DNA of 45,087 nt from Clostridiales bacterium (GTDB lineage: Bacteria > Bacillota > Clostridia > Oscillospirales > Acutalibacteraceae), in assembly GCA_022799115.1 (NCBI GenBank), contig JAAWNT010000017.1, forward strand, positions 1 through 45,087, read 5' to 3'. The position numbers and the translations under genes were made by a program. Below the pieces are notes generated by a model that was not told the origin of the DNA, searched no databases, and saw only the letters and a list, made by a program, of their open reading frames with translations. Of this stretch, positions 6,977-14,300 are shown one piece after another (position 1 is the stretch's first letter; every line of letters starts with the position of its first letter).

Positions 6977-8197
6977 ATGGATTTGTTCAGACTGATGGCA
7001 GAGGAACAGTACTTGATCCAGTTGATCGAGGCGGTTCTTTTTCAAAAACGGCTGCCTGCTCCAGATACCGAAATAGATTTTAAGTTACTGTGTCATATTG
7101 CGGGACGGTCCTCATTAAACGGCTTTTTATATGACGGATTCAAACGGGCGTGCTATGAAGTTTCACCGGAGATTTTGAATATGAGCCTTGACACCCGTAA
7201 CCGCGTCATGGCTCGTGAGGCGGTTCAAGAGGTGGAGATTCAAAGAATCTTCCAAAAATTTGAAGACGCTGAAATCTATTGTATCCCAATGAAAGGTTAT
7301 CTGTTAAAAAACTTGTATCCGCAGCCATATATGAGGTTGTCTGTGGACGTTGACCTTCTTTGTGACCCTGGGCAAATGAAACAGGTGGAGCAGATTATGT
7401 ATTCTCTGCAATATACGCTGAAACATCGGGCAGAGTGCCACGATGTGTATACCAAGGCGCCCAATCTTACCGTAGAAATGCATAGTAAGCTTTTTCGGAC
7501 GCCGTCTGATTGGAATCGTTTTCCGCCACAAGCCTGGAACAGAGCCGTGCCTTATCAGAACTATCGCTATATACGTCAGTTTACCTTGGAAGACTGCTAT
7601 TGCTATACATTGATGCATACTGGAAAACATTTGCGTATGGCGGGGATCGGTTTACATTCCGCTCTTGACCAGTTTTTGTTTCTGGTACAGTATGCAGACC
7701 GTATGGATTGGGCGCAAGTTCAAGCGTGCCTTAAACGCTTTCGATTGGAAAAGCTGCATCAATATTTATTGGAGTTGGGTCCGGCTTTATTCCCGGAGAG
7801 CAAAACGAAGATTTCGTTTTTTCAAACGCTTACCTATCAGTGTGATCCTAAGGATCTTATGGCGCTGTGCGCCTATTTGTTTCGCAGCGGGGCGGGTGGA
7901 ACAGTCCAAAATATTGTGAATTTTCAGCTGATGAGAAAGCCCCAAAAGGACGATTCGTTTTTTGCCCATATAAAATATATGTTTTCTCGGGCGTTTCCCA
8001 GTCGGAAAAGAATGGAATGTTTATTCCCTAAACTGGAGAAAACTCCTTTATTGCTGCCGGTATTCTGGTGCATTCGGCTGATTCAGACAGTTTCTTGCCG
8101 TTCCAAGTATCTAACAGCGGAAATGAAAGCGGTAAAAAGTTTTAATCAGCAGGAGGCGGCTCAACTAAAAGAATTATATGAAAAGCTGGGGTTATAG
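6977..8197 (+). CDS. Nucleotidyltransferase family protein (NTP_transf_5-like)
   Basis: A protein of 406 residues starting at an ATG with an AGGAG site. The N-terminal region is helical. The segment IPMKGYLLKNLYPQPYMR, followed by LSVDVDLLC (about residues 104-130), has the Lys-Gly and Asp-x-Asp pattern of the NTP_transf_5 group of putative nucleotidyltransferases, in which the two Asp would bind metal. The rest is helical with several aromatic-rich stretches and no clear membrane span. Relatives occur in lasso-peptide clusters as tailoring enzymes and in polysaccharide operons. Here the gene sits between the protease and the exporter, so peptide tailoring is the simplest reading. The transferred group is unknown. 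Its end is 28 bases before the preferred start of the exporter gene. Confidence 0.75.
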   Translation: MDLFRLMAEEQYLIQLIEAVLFQKRLPAPDTEIDFKLLCHIAGRSSLNGFLYDGFKRACYEVSPEILNMSLDTRNRVMAREAVQEVEIQRIFQKFEDAEIYCIPMKGYLLKNLYPQPYMRLSVDVDLLCDPGQMKQVEQIMYSLQYTLKHRAECHDVYTKAPNLTVEMHSKLFRTPSDWNRFPPQAWNRAVPYQNYRYIRQFTLEDCYCYTLMHTGKHLRMAGIGLHSALDQFLFLVQYADRMDWAQVQACLKRFRLEKLHQYLLELGPALFPESKTKISFFQTLTYQCDPKDLMALCAYLFRSGAGGTVQNIVNFQLMRKPQKDDSFFAHIKYMFSRAFPSRKRMECLFPKLEKTPLLLPVFWCIRLIQTVSCRSKYLTAEMKAVKSFNQQEAAQLKELYEKLGL

Positions 8198-8225
8198 GGA
8201 AACTTTGAAAAAGAGGGAGAAAAAC

Positions 8226-9923
8226 ATGAAGGGAGAAAAGAAAAATTTTCGGGCTGTAACATGGTTGATTCAAAAATCTAAGCCGCAGATTTTTTCTGTT
8301 GTCCTTTTAATAATAGGTAAAACATTGCTGGCCTCCACCGCTGTTTTTTTTGCGCTTATCTGCCGAGGGGTGATAGATGGGGCTGTTGGACACAATAAAA
8401 GGATATTTCTCCTATATGCACTAGGATTATTGGGGATCATTTTACTCCAGCTTGCGCTTCGTTTATTCTGCCGCTCTTTTGAGGAAAAAATTAAGGCAAA
8501 GCTGGAAATGCTATATAAAACCGATCTGTTTCAGACTCTATTGGACAAAGGGTATCCACAGGTCACAAAATACCACAGCGGGGAATTGCTAAACAGGCTG
8601 ACAAACGACGTAGTGATTATCAGCGAAGGAATTACAACGCTGCTTCCCAATCTTTTTTCTATGATGACGCGTTTGTTCTGTGCGCTGGGAGTCTTAATTC
8701 TATTTGACCGGCTGTTTGCCCTTGTATTTTTGTGCGGTGGAATTTTGCTCTTTTTGGTGAGCAAAATTTTCCGAAGAAAATTAAAGGACATGCATAAGAC
8801 AGTACAGGAAAAGGATGGAAAGGTACGTTCTTTTTTACAGGAAGCGCTTGGCAGTTTAATCGTTGTAAAAGTATTTAATATACAAAAAAAGATGGTGAAC
8901 AAATCCGTTGAAGTTCAAAAAGAACTTTATCAGGCAAAAATGAAACGCCGAACTGTGAGCATATTGGCCAACACGGGATTTGGATTTATTTTTCAGTTAG
9001 GTTATCTGTATGCTTTGCTATGGGGGGCGTTTTGCTTATATGGAGGTACAATGAGCTTTGGGTCGCTTACCGCGATTCTACAGCTAGTTGGTCAGGTTCA
9101 GCAGCCGTTCACGAGTCTTTCCGGTTTTTTGCCGCGGTATTACAGCGTGATTGCTTCCGTGGAACGAATGATTGAGATGGAAGATCTGCCTGAAGATAAG
9201 GGAAGCCAAATCAACCGAGATACAAAAGCCCTTTATAAAGAGTTGCGGCAGATTCAGTTTAAACATATCACATTTCGTTATGACCGGGAGATCCTCTTTG
9301 ATGATGCGTCTTTAAGCATTCAAAAGCATGACTTTGTGGTTATCGAAGGGGTTTCTGGAATAGGGAAGAGCACATTATTAAAGCTGTTGCTTGGCTTATA
9401 CCCCGATTATGAGGGGGAAATTTACTTATCCGCAGGCAAGCTTGGTAATATCCCAGTGGATAGAAGCACCCGGGGACTTTTTGGTTATGTACCGCAAGGC
9501 AACTATCTGTTTTCAGGTACGATTCGTGAGAATATTACGATGATTTGTCCAGAGGCCTCCGTATCACAGATAAAGGAAGCAATTCGGATAAGCTGCGTCG
9601 ATCAGTTCATCGATCAGCTGCCGGAAGGCTTAGATACTATGATAGGGGAAAAGGGACAAGGTTTGTCGGAAGGCCAAATACAGAGAATCGCAATTGCCCG
9701 TATGCTTTTAAGCGGGGCGCCGGTGCTGCTTTTGGATGAGGCAACTTCGGCTCTGGATGAAAAGACGGAAGAAAAGCTGCTGCGAAATTTACAGGAACTT
9801 AGTGAATTTACCTTAATTATTGTTTCTCATAAAAAAGCAGCGAGAAGAATTTGTAACAAAAGAGTGCAGATTATAAGAAATAAATTAATTTGTAAGTCCT
9901 GTGCAGATATTACAGATGGGTGA
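8226..9923 (+). CDS. ABC exporter with fused membrane and ATPase domains
   Basis: I prefer ATG 8226 (MKGEKKNF), which follows GAGGGAG at good spacing, giving 565 residues; ATG 8178 inside the preceding gene would add 16. The first 300 residues form a type-I exporter membrane domain with about six hydrophobic segments. The ATPase half has Walker A GVSGIGKS (about 374-381), a Q-loop in YVPQGNYLFSG, the signature LSEGQIQR (about 479) and Walker B VLLLDEATSALD (about 500). No N-terminal C39 peptidase domain is present, so leader removal must be done elsewhere, which suits the S26-like protease in the same operon. The likely cargo is the processed 43-residue peptide; export of another compound cannot be excluded. 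A terminator at 9981-10006 ends the operon. Confidence 0.92.
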   Translation: MKGEKKNFRAVTWLIQKSKPQIFSVVLLIIGKTLLASTAVFFALICRGVIDGAVGHNKRIFLLYALGLLGIILLQLALRLFCRSFEEKIKAKLEMLYKTDLFQTLLDKGYPQVTKYHSGELLNRLTNDVVIISEGITTLLPNLFSMMTRLFCALGVLILFDRLFALVFLCGGILLFLVSKIFRRKLKDMHKTVQEKDGKVRSFLQEALGSLIVVKVFNIQKKMVNKSVEVQKELYQAKMKRRTVSILANTGFGFIFQLGYLYALLWGAFCLYGGTMSFGSLTAILQLVGQVQQPFTSLSGFLPRYYSVIASVERMIEMEDLPEDKGSQINRDTKALYKELRQIQFKHITFRYDREILFDDASLSIQKHDFVVIEGVSGIGKSTLLKLLLGLYPDYEGEIYLSAGKLGNIPVDRSTRGLFGYVPQGNYLFSGTIRENITMICPEASVSQIKEAIRISCVDQFIDQLPEGLDTMIGEKGQGLSEGQIQRIAIARMLLSGAPVLLLDEATSALDEKTEEKLLRNLQELSEFTLIIVSHKKAARRICNKRVQIIRNKLICKSCADITDG

Positions 9924-9980
9924 GTATAAATAGCAACTCAAAAACATACAAAAGGTAAGAAAGAGAACAGTAACTTTTTC

Positions 9981-10006
9981 AGCCGCTCCATTTGGGGCGG
10001 CTTTTG
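9981..10006 (+). terminator. Terminator of the modification-export operon
   Basis: AGCCGCTCC (9981-9989) pairs with GGGGCGGCT (9994-10002) with one wobble and is followed by TTT. It lies about 60 bases after the ABC gene. Confidence 0.75.
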
Positions 10007-10008
10007 TC

Positions 10009-10320
10009 GTGCGTTTTTTGTTGTTGCCTAGTTTCCATATTTTGCTTGACCAAAAGGCAGACAGCTACAGCCAACGCAAGTTGCAGTCCTTGATTGTCAA
10101 GATTCTCCAGGATCTTTGCGATGGTTCTGGCAGCGATATTTCCAATATAGAAAAAGGGCATGGACCGACAAATGACATTAGCTATCTGCGGAAATTCGAT
10201 GTAAATGAGAATTGGCTGAGAACGGGCGAAGGCGATATATTTAACAAACTGCCCAGAGGATCAGAACTGGGAACTTATATTCCGGCGTCCTCTACTGGCG
10301 GTCATTTCACTGATGTGTAA
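10009..10320 (+). pseudogene. Remnant of an XRE-family phage-type repressor
   Basis: The last half of this frame reads like the C-terminal part of a helix-turn-helix repressor: ISNIEKGHGPTND, then FDVNENWLRTGEGDIF. This is the familiar end of the recognition helix followed by the NE-WL-TGEG motif of Cro/CI-like proteins. The N-terminal half (10009-10125) does not resemble the missing first helices, has no ribosome binding site, and runs directly out of the operon terminator, so the gene is broken. After the motif the frame continues as unrelated sequence (LPRGSELGTYIPASSTGG) that may be the hinge. It lies about 100 bases from the 3' end of the tmRNA gene, a known integration site for phages and islands, suggesting a decayed element. 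A minus-strand frame over 9979-10161 overlaps it and is not better supported. Confidence 0.55.
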
Positions 10321-10375
10321 GGTCCGAGATTTTGCAAAATCTTTTTCTGCGTCGTGAGCGCACTCTGATTTTTGT

Positions 10376-10412
10376 AAAAAAATTCAGGGCAAGCGATATA
10401 TCGCTTGCCCTG
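10376..10412 (-). terminator. Terminator of the tmRNA gene
   Basis: CAGGGCAAGCGA and TCGCTTGCCCTG (10385-10412) form a perfect 12-pair stem with a TATA loop. Read leftward it is followed by AATT and a run of T. It begins a few bases after the mature tmRNA CCA end. Confidence 0.92.
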
Positions 10413-10415
10413 ATG

Positions 10416-10797
10416 TGGTGGAGATGAGGGGAGTCGAACCCCTGTCCGAAGACCGCTTGCAAAAGCTTTCTACGAGTGTATTCACTGTTTTAAGATTCCC
10501 CCGCCGCAGCGCCCAGTGACAGGCTATGCGTATCGGTAGTCTCTAGTCCGTGACCGAATACGAGACGCTCTTCGGTTCACGTGCACCGCTCAATGACGCC
10601 CTTATCCGAGCCGCGGTACTCCCGGTAAGGACGGCAGACTAAATTAGGCTGCTAACGCAACTCCTCTGTTGAAAGAAATTACGTTGTTAGAATTATTATC
10701 TTTGTCGTTTATTGAAAACGCGCGGATTTTATAGCGGGTCCGCAGCCGCTACTCGCTTACTTTTGTTTACAATCCCCGTCGAAACCATTGCATCCCC
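10416..10797 (-). ncRNA. ssrA: Transfer-messenger RNA
   Basis: The reverse strand begins GGGGATGCAATGGTTTCGAC and ends GGTTCGACTCCCCTCATCTCCACCA-type sequence. The 5' GGGGATG pairs with the 3' CATCTCC to form the tRNA-like acceptor stem, and the encoded CCA is at 10416-10418. A first pseudoknot is visible: TAGCGG with CCGCTA, and GCGGA in the loop with TCCGC downstream. The tag frame ends GTTGCGTTAGCAGCCTAA, encoding VALAA and a stop at 10644-10646; upstream it reads NDKDNNSNNVISFNRG. Aligning AAC GAC to the usual second and third tag codons makes the resume codon ATA (10710-10712) rather than the common GCN. tmRNA with SmpB rescues stalled ribosomes and tags the product for proteolysis. smpB lies 13 bases upstream on the same strand. 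Confidence 0.97.
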
Positions 10798-10810
10798 ATA
10801 AAAAATGGAA

Positions 10811-11281
10811 TCAGCGGTTCATTTCCTTCATTGCCCGCTGAATATCGCGCTTTGCGGCGCGGGCCGCCATGTCACTGCGCTTATCATAGAGTTTTTTTCC
10901 TTTGCACAGGCCGATCTGCATCTTGACGCGTGATCCTTTTAAATACATCGAGATGGGAATCAGGGAGTATCCGTCCTGCTTTACTAGTCCAAACAGACGC
11001 ATGATTTCCCTCTTGTGCATCAATAGCCTTCGGACCCGCATGGGATCCCGGTTGAAAATATTCCCTTGTTCATAGGGGCTGATATGCATGCCGTTAAGCA
11101 TTAACTCCCCTTTGACGATGGAACACCAGCTGTCCTTAAGATTGACCTTGCCATTGCGTACCGATTTTACCTCCGTGCCGCACAACTCAATTCCAGCCTC
11201 AAAGCTTTCTTCTACAAAGTAGTCGTGATGGGCTTTTTTGTTTTGTGCGATGGTTTTTAATTTATTCATTTCTTTGCCCAT
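10811..11281 (-). CDS. smpB: SsrA-binding protein SmpB
   Basis: A full-length SmpB of 156 residues. Family hallmarks are [34 protein letters not shown], the central NIFNRDP and the basic C-terminal tail [15 protein letters not shown], which enters the mRNA channel when tmRNA binds a stalled ribosome. ATG 11281 follows AAAGGA at rather long spacing; Met5 (11269) is an alternative. The gene is directly upstream of ssrA in the same orientation, as in many Bacillota. A sigma-A-type promoter lies at 11314-11342. RNase R, which degrades the defective mRNA in trans-translation, is encoded at 32125, well separated from this pair. Confidence 0.97.
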   Translation of the reverse strand: MGKEMNKLKTIAQNKKAHHDYFVEESFEAGIELCGTEVKSVRNGKVNLKDSWCSIVKGELMLNGMHISPYEQGNIFNRDPMRVRRLLMHKREIMRLFGLVKQDGYSLIPISMYLKGSRVKMQIGLCKGKKLYDKRSDMAARAAKRDIQRAMKEMNR

Positions 11282-11313
11282 AAAAAAAAGCCATCCTTTC
11301 TTTGTAGTAGCTT

Positions 11314-11342
11314 ATCCTATCATATTGCACACATATTGTCAA
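11314..11342 (-). promoter_or_regulatory. Sigma-A-type promoter of smpB
   Basis: On the reverse strand a consensus TTGACA (11337-11342) and TAGGAT (11314-11319) are separated by 17 bases, 33 bases from the smpB start. Confidence 0.72.
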
Positions 11343-11474
11343 GAGAAGTGTGTAAAAAAAGCCACAGATAATTTTGAGCTTGAAAAGAAGAAAAGGGGAG
11401 AAGGATAAAATCCGGCTGTTGAAAGTGTCATAAATTTGAAATTGTATTTCGGATTCTCTATGCGCTTTCCCAGT

Positions 11475-11503
11475 TTGCTTTCTGCAAAAAAGGATGCTAT
11501 AAT
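11475..11503 (+). promoter_or_regulatory. Sigma-A-type promoter of the DEAD-box helicase
   Basis: TTGCTT (11475-11480) and a perfect TATAAT (11498-11503) are separated by 17 bases. The start codon is 305 bases downstream of the -10 box, giving an unusually long leader. Confidence 0.72.
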
Positions 11504-11807
11504 AAAAATAACCATTTCTGAAGAGAGCAACACTGTCATGGGATGGACAGCAAGCGTTGTGAAGAAAGAGATCCGTTCCAATTGGCTCATTTTTTTAAAC
11601 GTTGCGGCTTAGATTGTTTTGTAATACCCCATCGAATGGTTTTCACAGAATAAGCAAAGCGAGAAAGATATTGAAACGAGGACGGAGAATCCTCGTTTTT
11701 TTCATTCTTTGAAATGGATACGCCGGTTTTTGCAAGGAAATCGGTATGAGGGAACAAACAGCGTTCCATAATACAAGGACAGCGACTTTTTGGAAGAGAG
11801 GACTTAC
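11504..11807 (+). promoter_or_regulatory. Long 5' leader with internal terminator hairpin (candidate attenuator)
   Basis: The leader of the helicase gene holds a complete terminator (11674-11702) about 110 bases before the ribosome binding site. It also contains two overlapping small frames, 11538-11612 (24 codons, MGWTASVV...) and 11543-11653 (36 codons, MDSKRCEE...), neither with a strong ribosome binding site. Leader-mediated control of DEAD-box helicase genes is known in bacteria; here the mechanism is inference. Confidence 0.5.
11674..11702 (+). terminator. Terminator inside the helicase leader
   Basis: AACGAGGA (11675-11682) and TCCTCGTT (11690-11697) form a perfect eight-pair stem with a seven-base loop, running straight into a T tract. 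Confidence 0.8.
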
Positions 11808-13505
11808 ATGAATCAAATACCCTTTAATGAGCTACAGCTTATCCCCGAGATCAAACGCGCCGTCGAGGAGATGGGCTTTGAAACCGCCACAGAGATTCAA
11901 TCCAACAGCATTCCGGTGATCCAGGAGGGCTGCGATGTGATCGGTCGTTCCCAGACTGGTACCGGAAAAACCATAGCATTCGGGATCCCAGCATTGGAGA
12001 TTATTGATCCCACGCTGAAAAACGCGCAGGTGCTAATTCTGTGCCCCACCCGAGAGTTGGCGGTGCAAGCGTGTGAAGAGCTTCAAAAGCTTGCTAAGTT
12101 TATGCCCGGTATCCGTACCGCGGACGTTTACGGAGGCGCCCCCATGGACCGTCAGATTGCCAAGCTGCGCACCGCCAATATTGTAGTGGGCACGCCGGGT
12201 CGGGTGATGGACCATATGAGAAGAAAAACCTTAAAGCTGCATCATCTGAAGATGATCGTGCTGGACGAGGCGGATGAGATGCTGAGTATGGGCTTTCGGG
12301 AGGATATTGAGACAATTCTTTCCGAAACTCCCGAGGAGCGCCAGACGATTCTATTTTCCGCCACCATGCCGCCGGAGATCCTGGCCCTTACCCGGAAATA
12401 TCAAAGGGAACCCCGCCTGATCGAAGTGAATAAAAAACAGGTGACCGTCGCTAATATTGACCAATGTTATTACGATGTGCCCATGGGCCGAAAGATGGAC
12501 GCCCTCAATTTACTGCTGAAATTCCATGATCCCAAGCGCTGCATGATTTTCTGCAACACAAAAAAAATGGTGGACGATATCACAGACTATCTTAACAGGC
12601 ACAACATTCAGGCGGAAGGGCTGCATGGGGATATGAAGCAGTCCCAGCGAACCAAGGTAATGGATGCCTTTAAACAGGGTAAGAACGCAGTTTTGGTAGC
12701 AACAGACGTGGCCGCCCGGGGAATTGATGTCAACGATATCGATTATGTGATTAATTATGATATTCCCCAAAACACAGAGTACTATGTTCACCGTATTGGG
12801 AGAACGGGCCGTGCCGGAAAATCGGGAAAAGCGATTACATTATGTAGCGGACGCAGGCAGGTTGATGTTTTAATCCGGATCGGCCGTCTGGTTAAATCCA
12901 ACATTCGGGCGGAAAAGGTTCCCGGCCTTGTTGAAATACAGGAAAGACAGGCTCAAAGGAGCTTGGAACGTATTGAGGCCGCTATGAAAGAGGCCATCGA
13001 ACTGCCCTACCGCTCCACAGTGGATGCGCTGATCGGCCGTGGCTATGACGCCGTAACTCTGGCAGCGGTATTGATGGAAATGCACTTTGGAAAAAACACC
13101 CTGGATGTGGAGGAGATCAAATCCCCAGCGCGCTACAGCAACCAGGGAGGGGATACCGCCGGATATCGGAAGATTAGCATCAATGTGGGCCGCCTAAATC
13201 GCATTGCGCCCAACCATATCGTAGGCGCAATCACCGAGCGCACCAGCCTAAAGGGCAAGGATATCGGCAAGATTGAGATTTACGACAACAACACAGTGGT
13301 GTCGGTTCCGGAACATGACATCGACGAGACTTTGGCTCAGATGAAGAATCTGAAAATCTGTGGAAATCCTACAGTCACCACATTATATAAATCCGTGGAC
13401 GGGGACTGGAAACGTAATAATAGGGAAAACCGAGGCGGATATGGCTATAAAAAGAAACGGTATAATGATAAATCCATGTCCAGAAGAAAAAACCATTATG
13501 AATAA
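11808..13505 (+). CDS. deaD: DEAD-box ATP-dependent RNA helicase with DbpA-type RNA-binding domain
   Basis: A protein of 565 residues from ATG 11808, preceded by GAAGAGAGG; a TTG at 11790 is in frame but overlaps that ribosome binding site. The helicase motifs are in order: SQTGTGKT, PTRELA, TPGR, DEAD, SAT, then ARGID and HRIGRTGRAG in the second RecA domain. After a linker, residues about 470-540 (YRKISINVGRLNRIAPNHIVGAI ...) form the DbpA RNA-binding fold seen in CsdA/CshA-type enzymes that act on 23S rRNA and cold-stressed RNA. The C-terminus is a short basic tail (KKKRYNDKSMSRRK). It unwinds RNA in ribosome assembly and decay. The leader contains a terminator, suggesting attenuation. It converges on iscU, with a shared hairpin between them. 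Confidence 0.95.
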   Translation: MNQIPFNELQLIPEIKRAVEEMGFETATEIQSNSIPVIQEGCDVIGRSQTGTGKTIAFGIPALEIIDPTLKNAQVLILCPTRELAVQACEELQKLAKFMPGIRTADVYGGAPMDRQIAKLRTANIVVGTPGRVMDHMRRKTLKLHHLKMIVLDEADEMLSMGFREDIETILSETPEERQTILFSATMPPEILALTRKYQREPRLIEVNKKQVTVANIDQCYYDVPMGRKMDALNLLLKFHDPKRCMIFCNTKKMVDDITDYLNRHNIQAEGLHGDMKQSQRTKVMDAFKQGKNAVLVATDVAARGIDVNDIDYVINYDIPQNTEYYVHRIGRTGRAGKSGKAITLCSGRRQVDVLIRIGRLVKSNIRAEKVPGLVEIQERQAQRSLERIEAAMKEAIELPYRSTVDALIGRGYDAVTLAAVLMEMHFGKNTLDVEEIKSPARYSNQGGDTAGYRKISINVGRLNRIAPNHIVGAITERTSLKGKDIGKIEIYDNNTVVSVPEHDIDETLAQMKNLKICGNPTVTTLYKSVDGDWKRNNRENRGGYGYKKKRYNDKSMSRRKNHYE

Positions 13506-13510
13506 AATTT

Positions 13511-13543
13511 CCCGTGACAGAATGGAAGCCCATCTGTCACGGG
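13511..13543. repeat. Perfect inverted repeat after the helicase gene
   Basis: CCCGTGACAG (13511-13520) and CTGTCACGGG (13534-13543) pair perfectly. There is no T-run on the right, and only a weak one leftward. It may protect the 3' end of the helicase mRNA or act as a minor leftward terminator. Confidence 0.6.
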
Positions 13544-13670
13544 GAAAATAAGAGTATTTCATGGTCATTGCGTTTCAAAAGATCAACGGATTGCTTTGGA
13601 AAAGACGGAACGTCGACCAGCTTGCTGGAAAAAAGGATTTCCACCATGGAAATTAATCCCTAATAATTTG

Positions 13671-13721
13671 AAAAGGACGCCTGCCGAGCTTCTGTTGAAG
13701 CTGTAGCATGCGTCCTTTTTT
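13671..13721. terminator. Bidirectional terminator between deaD and iscU
   Basis: AAAAGGACGC (13671-13680) pairs with GCGTCCTTTT (13710-13719); an inner AGCTTC/GAAGCT stem extends it. A on the left and T on the right allow function in both directions, serving the convergent genes. Confidence 0.85.
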
Positions 13722-13771
13722 AGACAATCTCCATGGTTCGATCAGAGATATCTTCTCTCCAGGGTTGCTGT

Positions 13772-14215
13772 CTACAGAGAACAAGAGCAATTTTCATGGT
13801 CGTGATCGCATTCCTTGATTTCGCCAACCAAGGGAAGCGGATCGATTCCCTGACGGGTATAATAATCTGAAACAGCGGCTTTAATGGCCTGTTCCGCCAG
13901 CACGGAGCAATGCACCTTCACTGGCGGAAGCCCATCCAACGCTTCCATCACCGCTTTGTTGGTGAGCTTGAGGGCTTCGTCAATGGTTTTGCCTTTGATT
14001 AGCTCGGTGGCCATGGAGCTGGTAGCGATTGCCGCGCCGCAACCGAATGTTTTGAATTTCACATCAGAAATTGTGCCGCCGTTGACCCGGATGTACATCT
14101 TCATAATATCCCCGCATTTGGAGTTGCCGACTTCTCCTATGCCGTCCGCGTCAGGCATTTCTCCGACGTTTCTGGGATTTGCAAAATGATCCATTACCTT
14201 TTCACTGTATGCCAT
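13772..14215 (-). CDS. iscU: Iron-sulfur cluster scaffold IscU/NifU-like
   Basis: The frame is open further upstream, but ATG 14215 has AAAGGCGG at good spacing and gives 147 residues beginning MAYSEKVMDHFANPRNVG, the canonical start of the family. The three cluster-binding Cys are in GNSKCGD, KTFGCGAA and VHCSVLA; the Asp of CGD is the residue that makes bound clusters labile. The C-terminal extension (EIKECDHDHENCSCSL) is rich in Cys and His and could bind extra metal. The protein receives sulfur from the cysteine desulfurase encoded 85 bases upstream. No hscA, hscB or fdx genes are present, as is usual in Clostridia with this minimal iscS-iscU pair. Confidence 0.95.
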   Translation of the reverse strand: MAYSEKVMDHFANPRNVGEMPDADGIGEVGNSKCGDIMKMYIRVNGGTISDVKFKTFGCGAAIATSSMATELIKGKTIDEALKLTNKAVMEALDGLPPVKVHCSVLAEQAIKAAVSDYYTRQGIDPLPLVGEIKECDHDHENCSCSL

Positions 14216-14300
14216 TATGATAACCGCCTTTCTTGCTTTCAATATATTCTTACTGGCTCGCCAAGAGCCGACTGCCGGTATCCACACCGCGAAGAAATAA

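Noticed and set aside
2350-9923. Calling the peptide locus a lasso-peptide cluster
   Set aside because: No asparagine-synthetase-like cyclase or transglutaminase-fold B2 protease is encoded, and the presumed core has no suitable N-terminal Gly followed by an Asp or Glu at ring distance.
9979-10161. Minus-strand frame of 60 codons over the XRE remnant
   Set aside because: It ends inside the operon terminator hairpin and lacks a convincing ribosome binding site; the plus-strand repressor motif is more specific.
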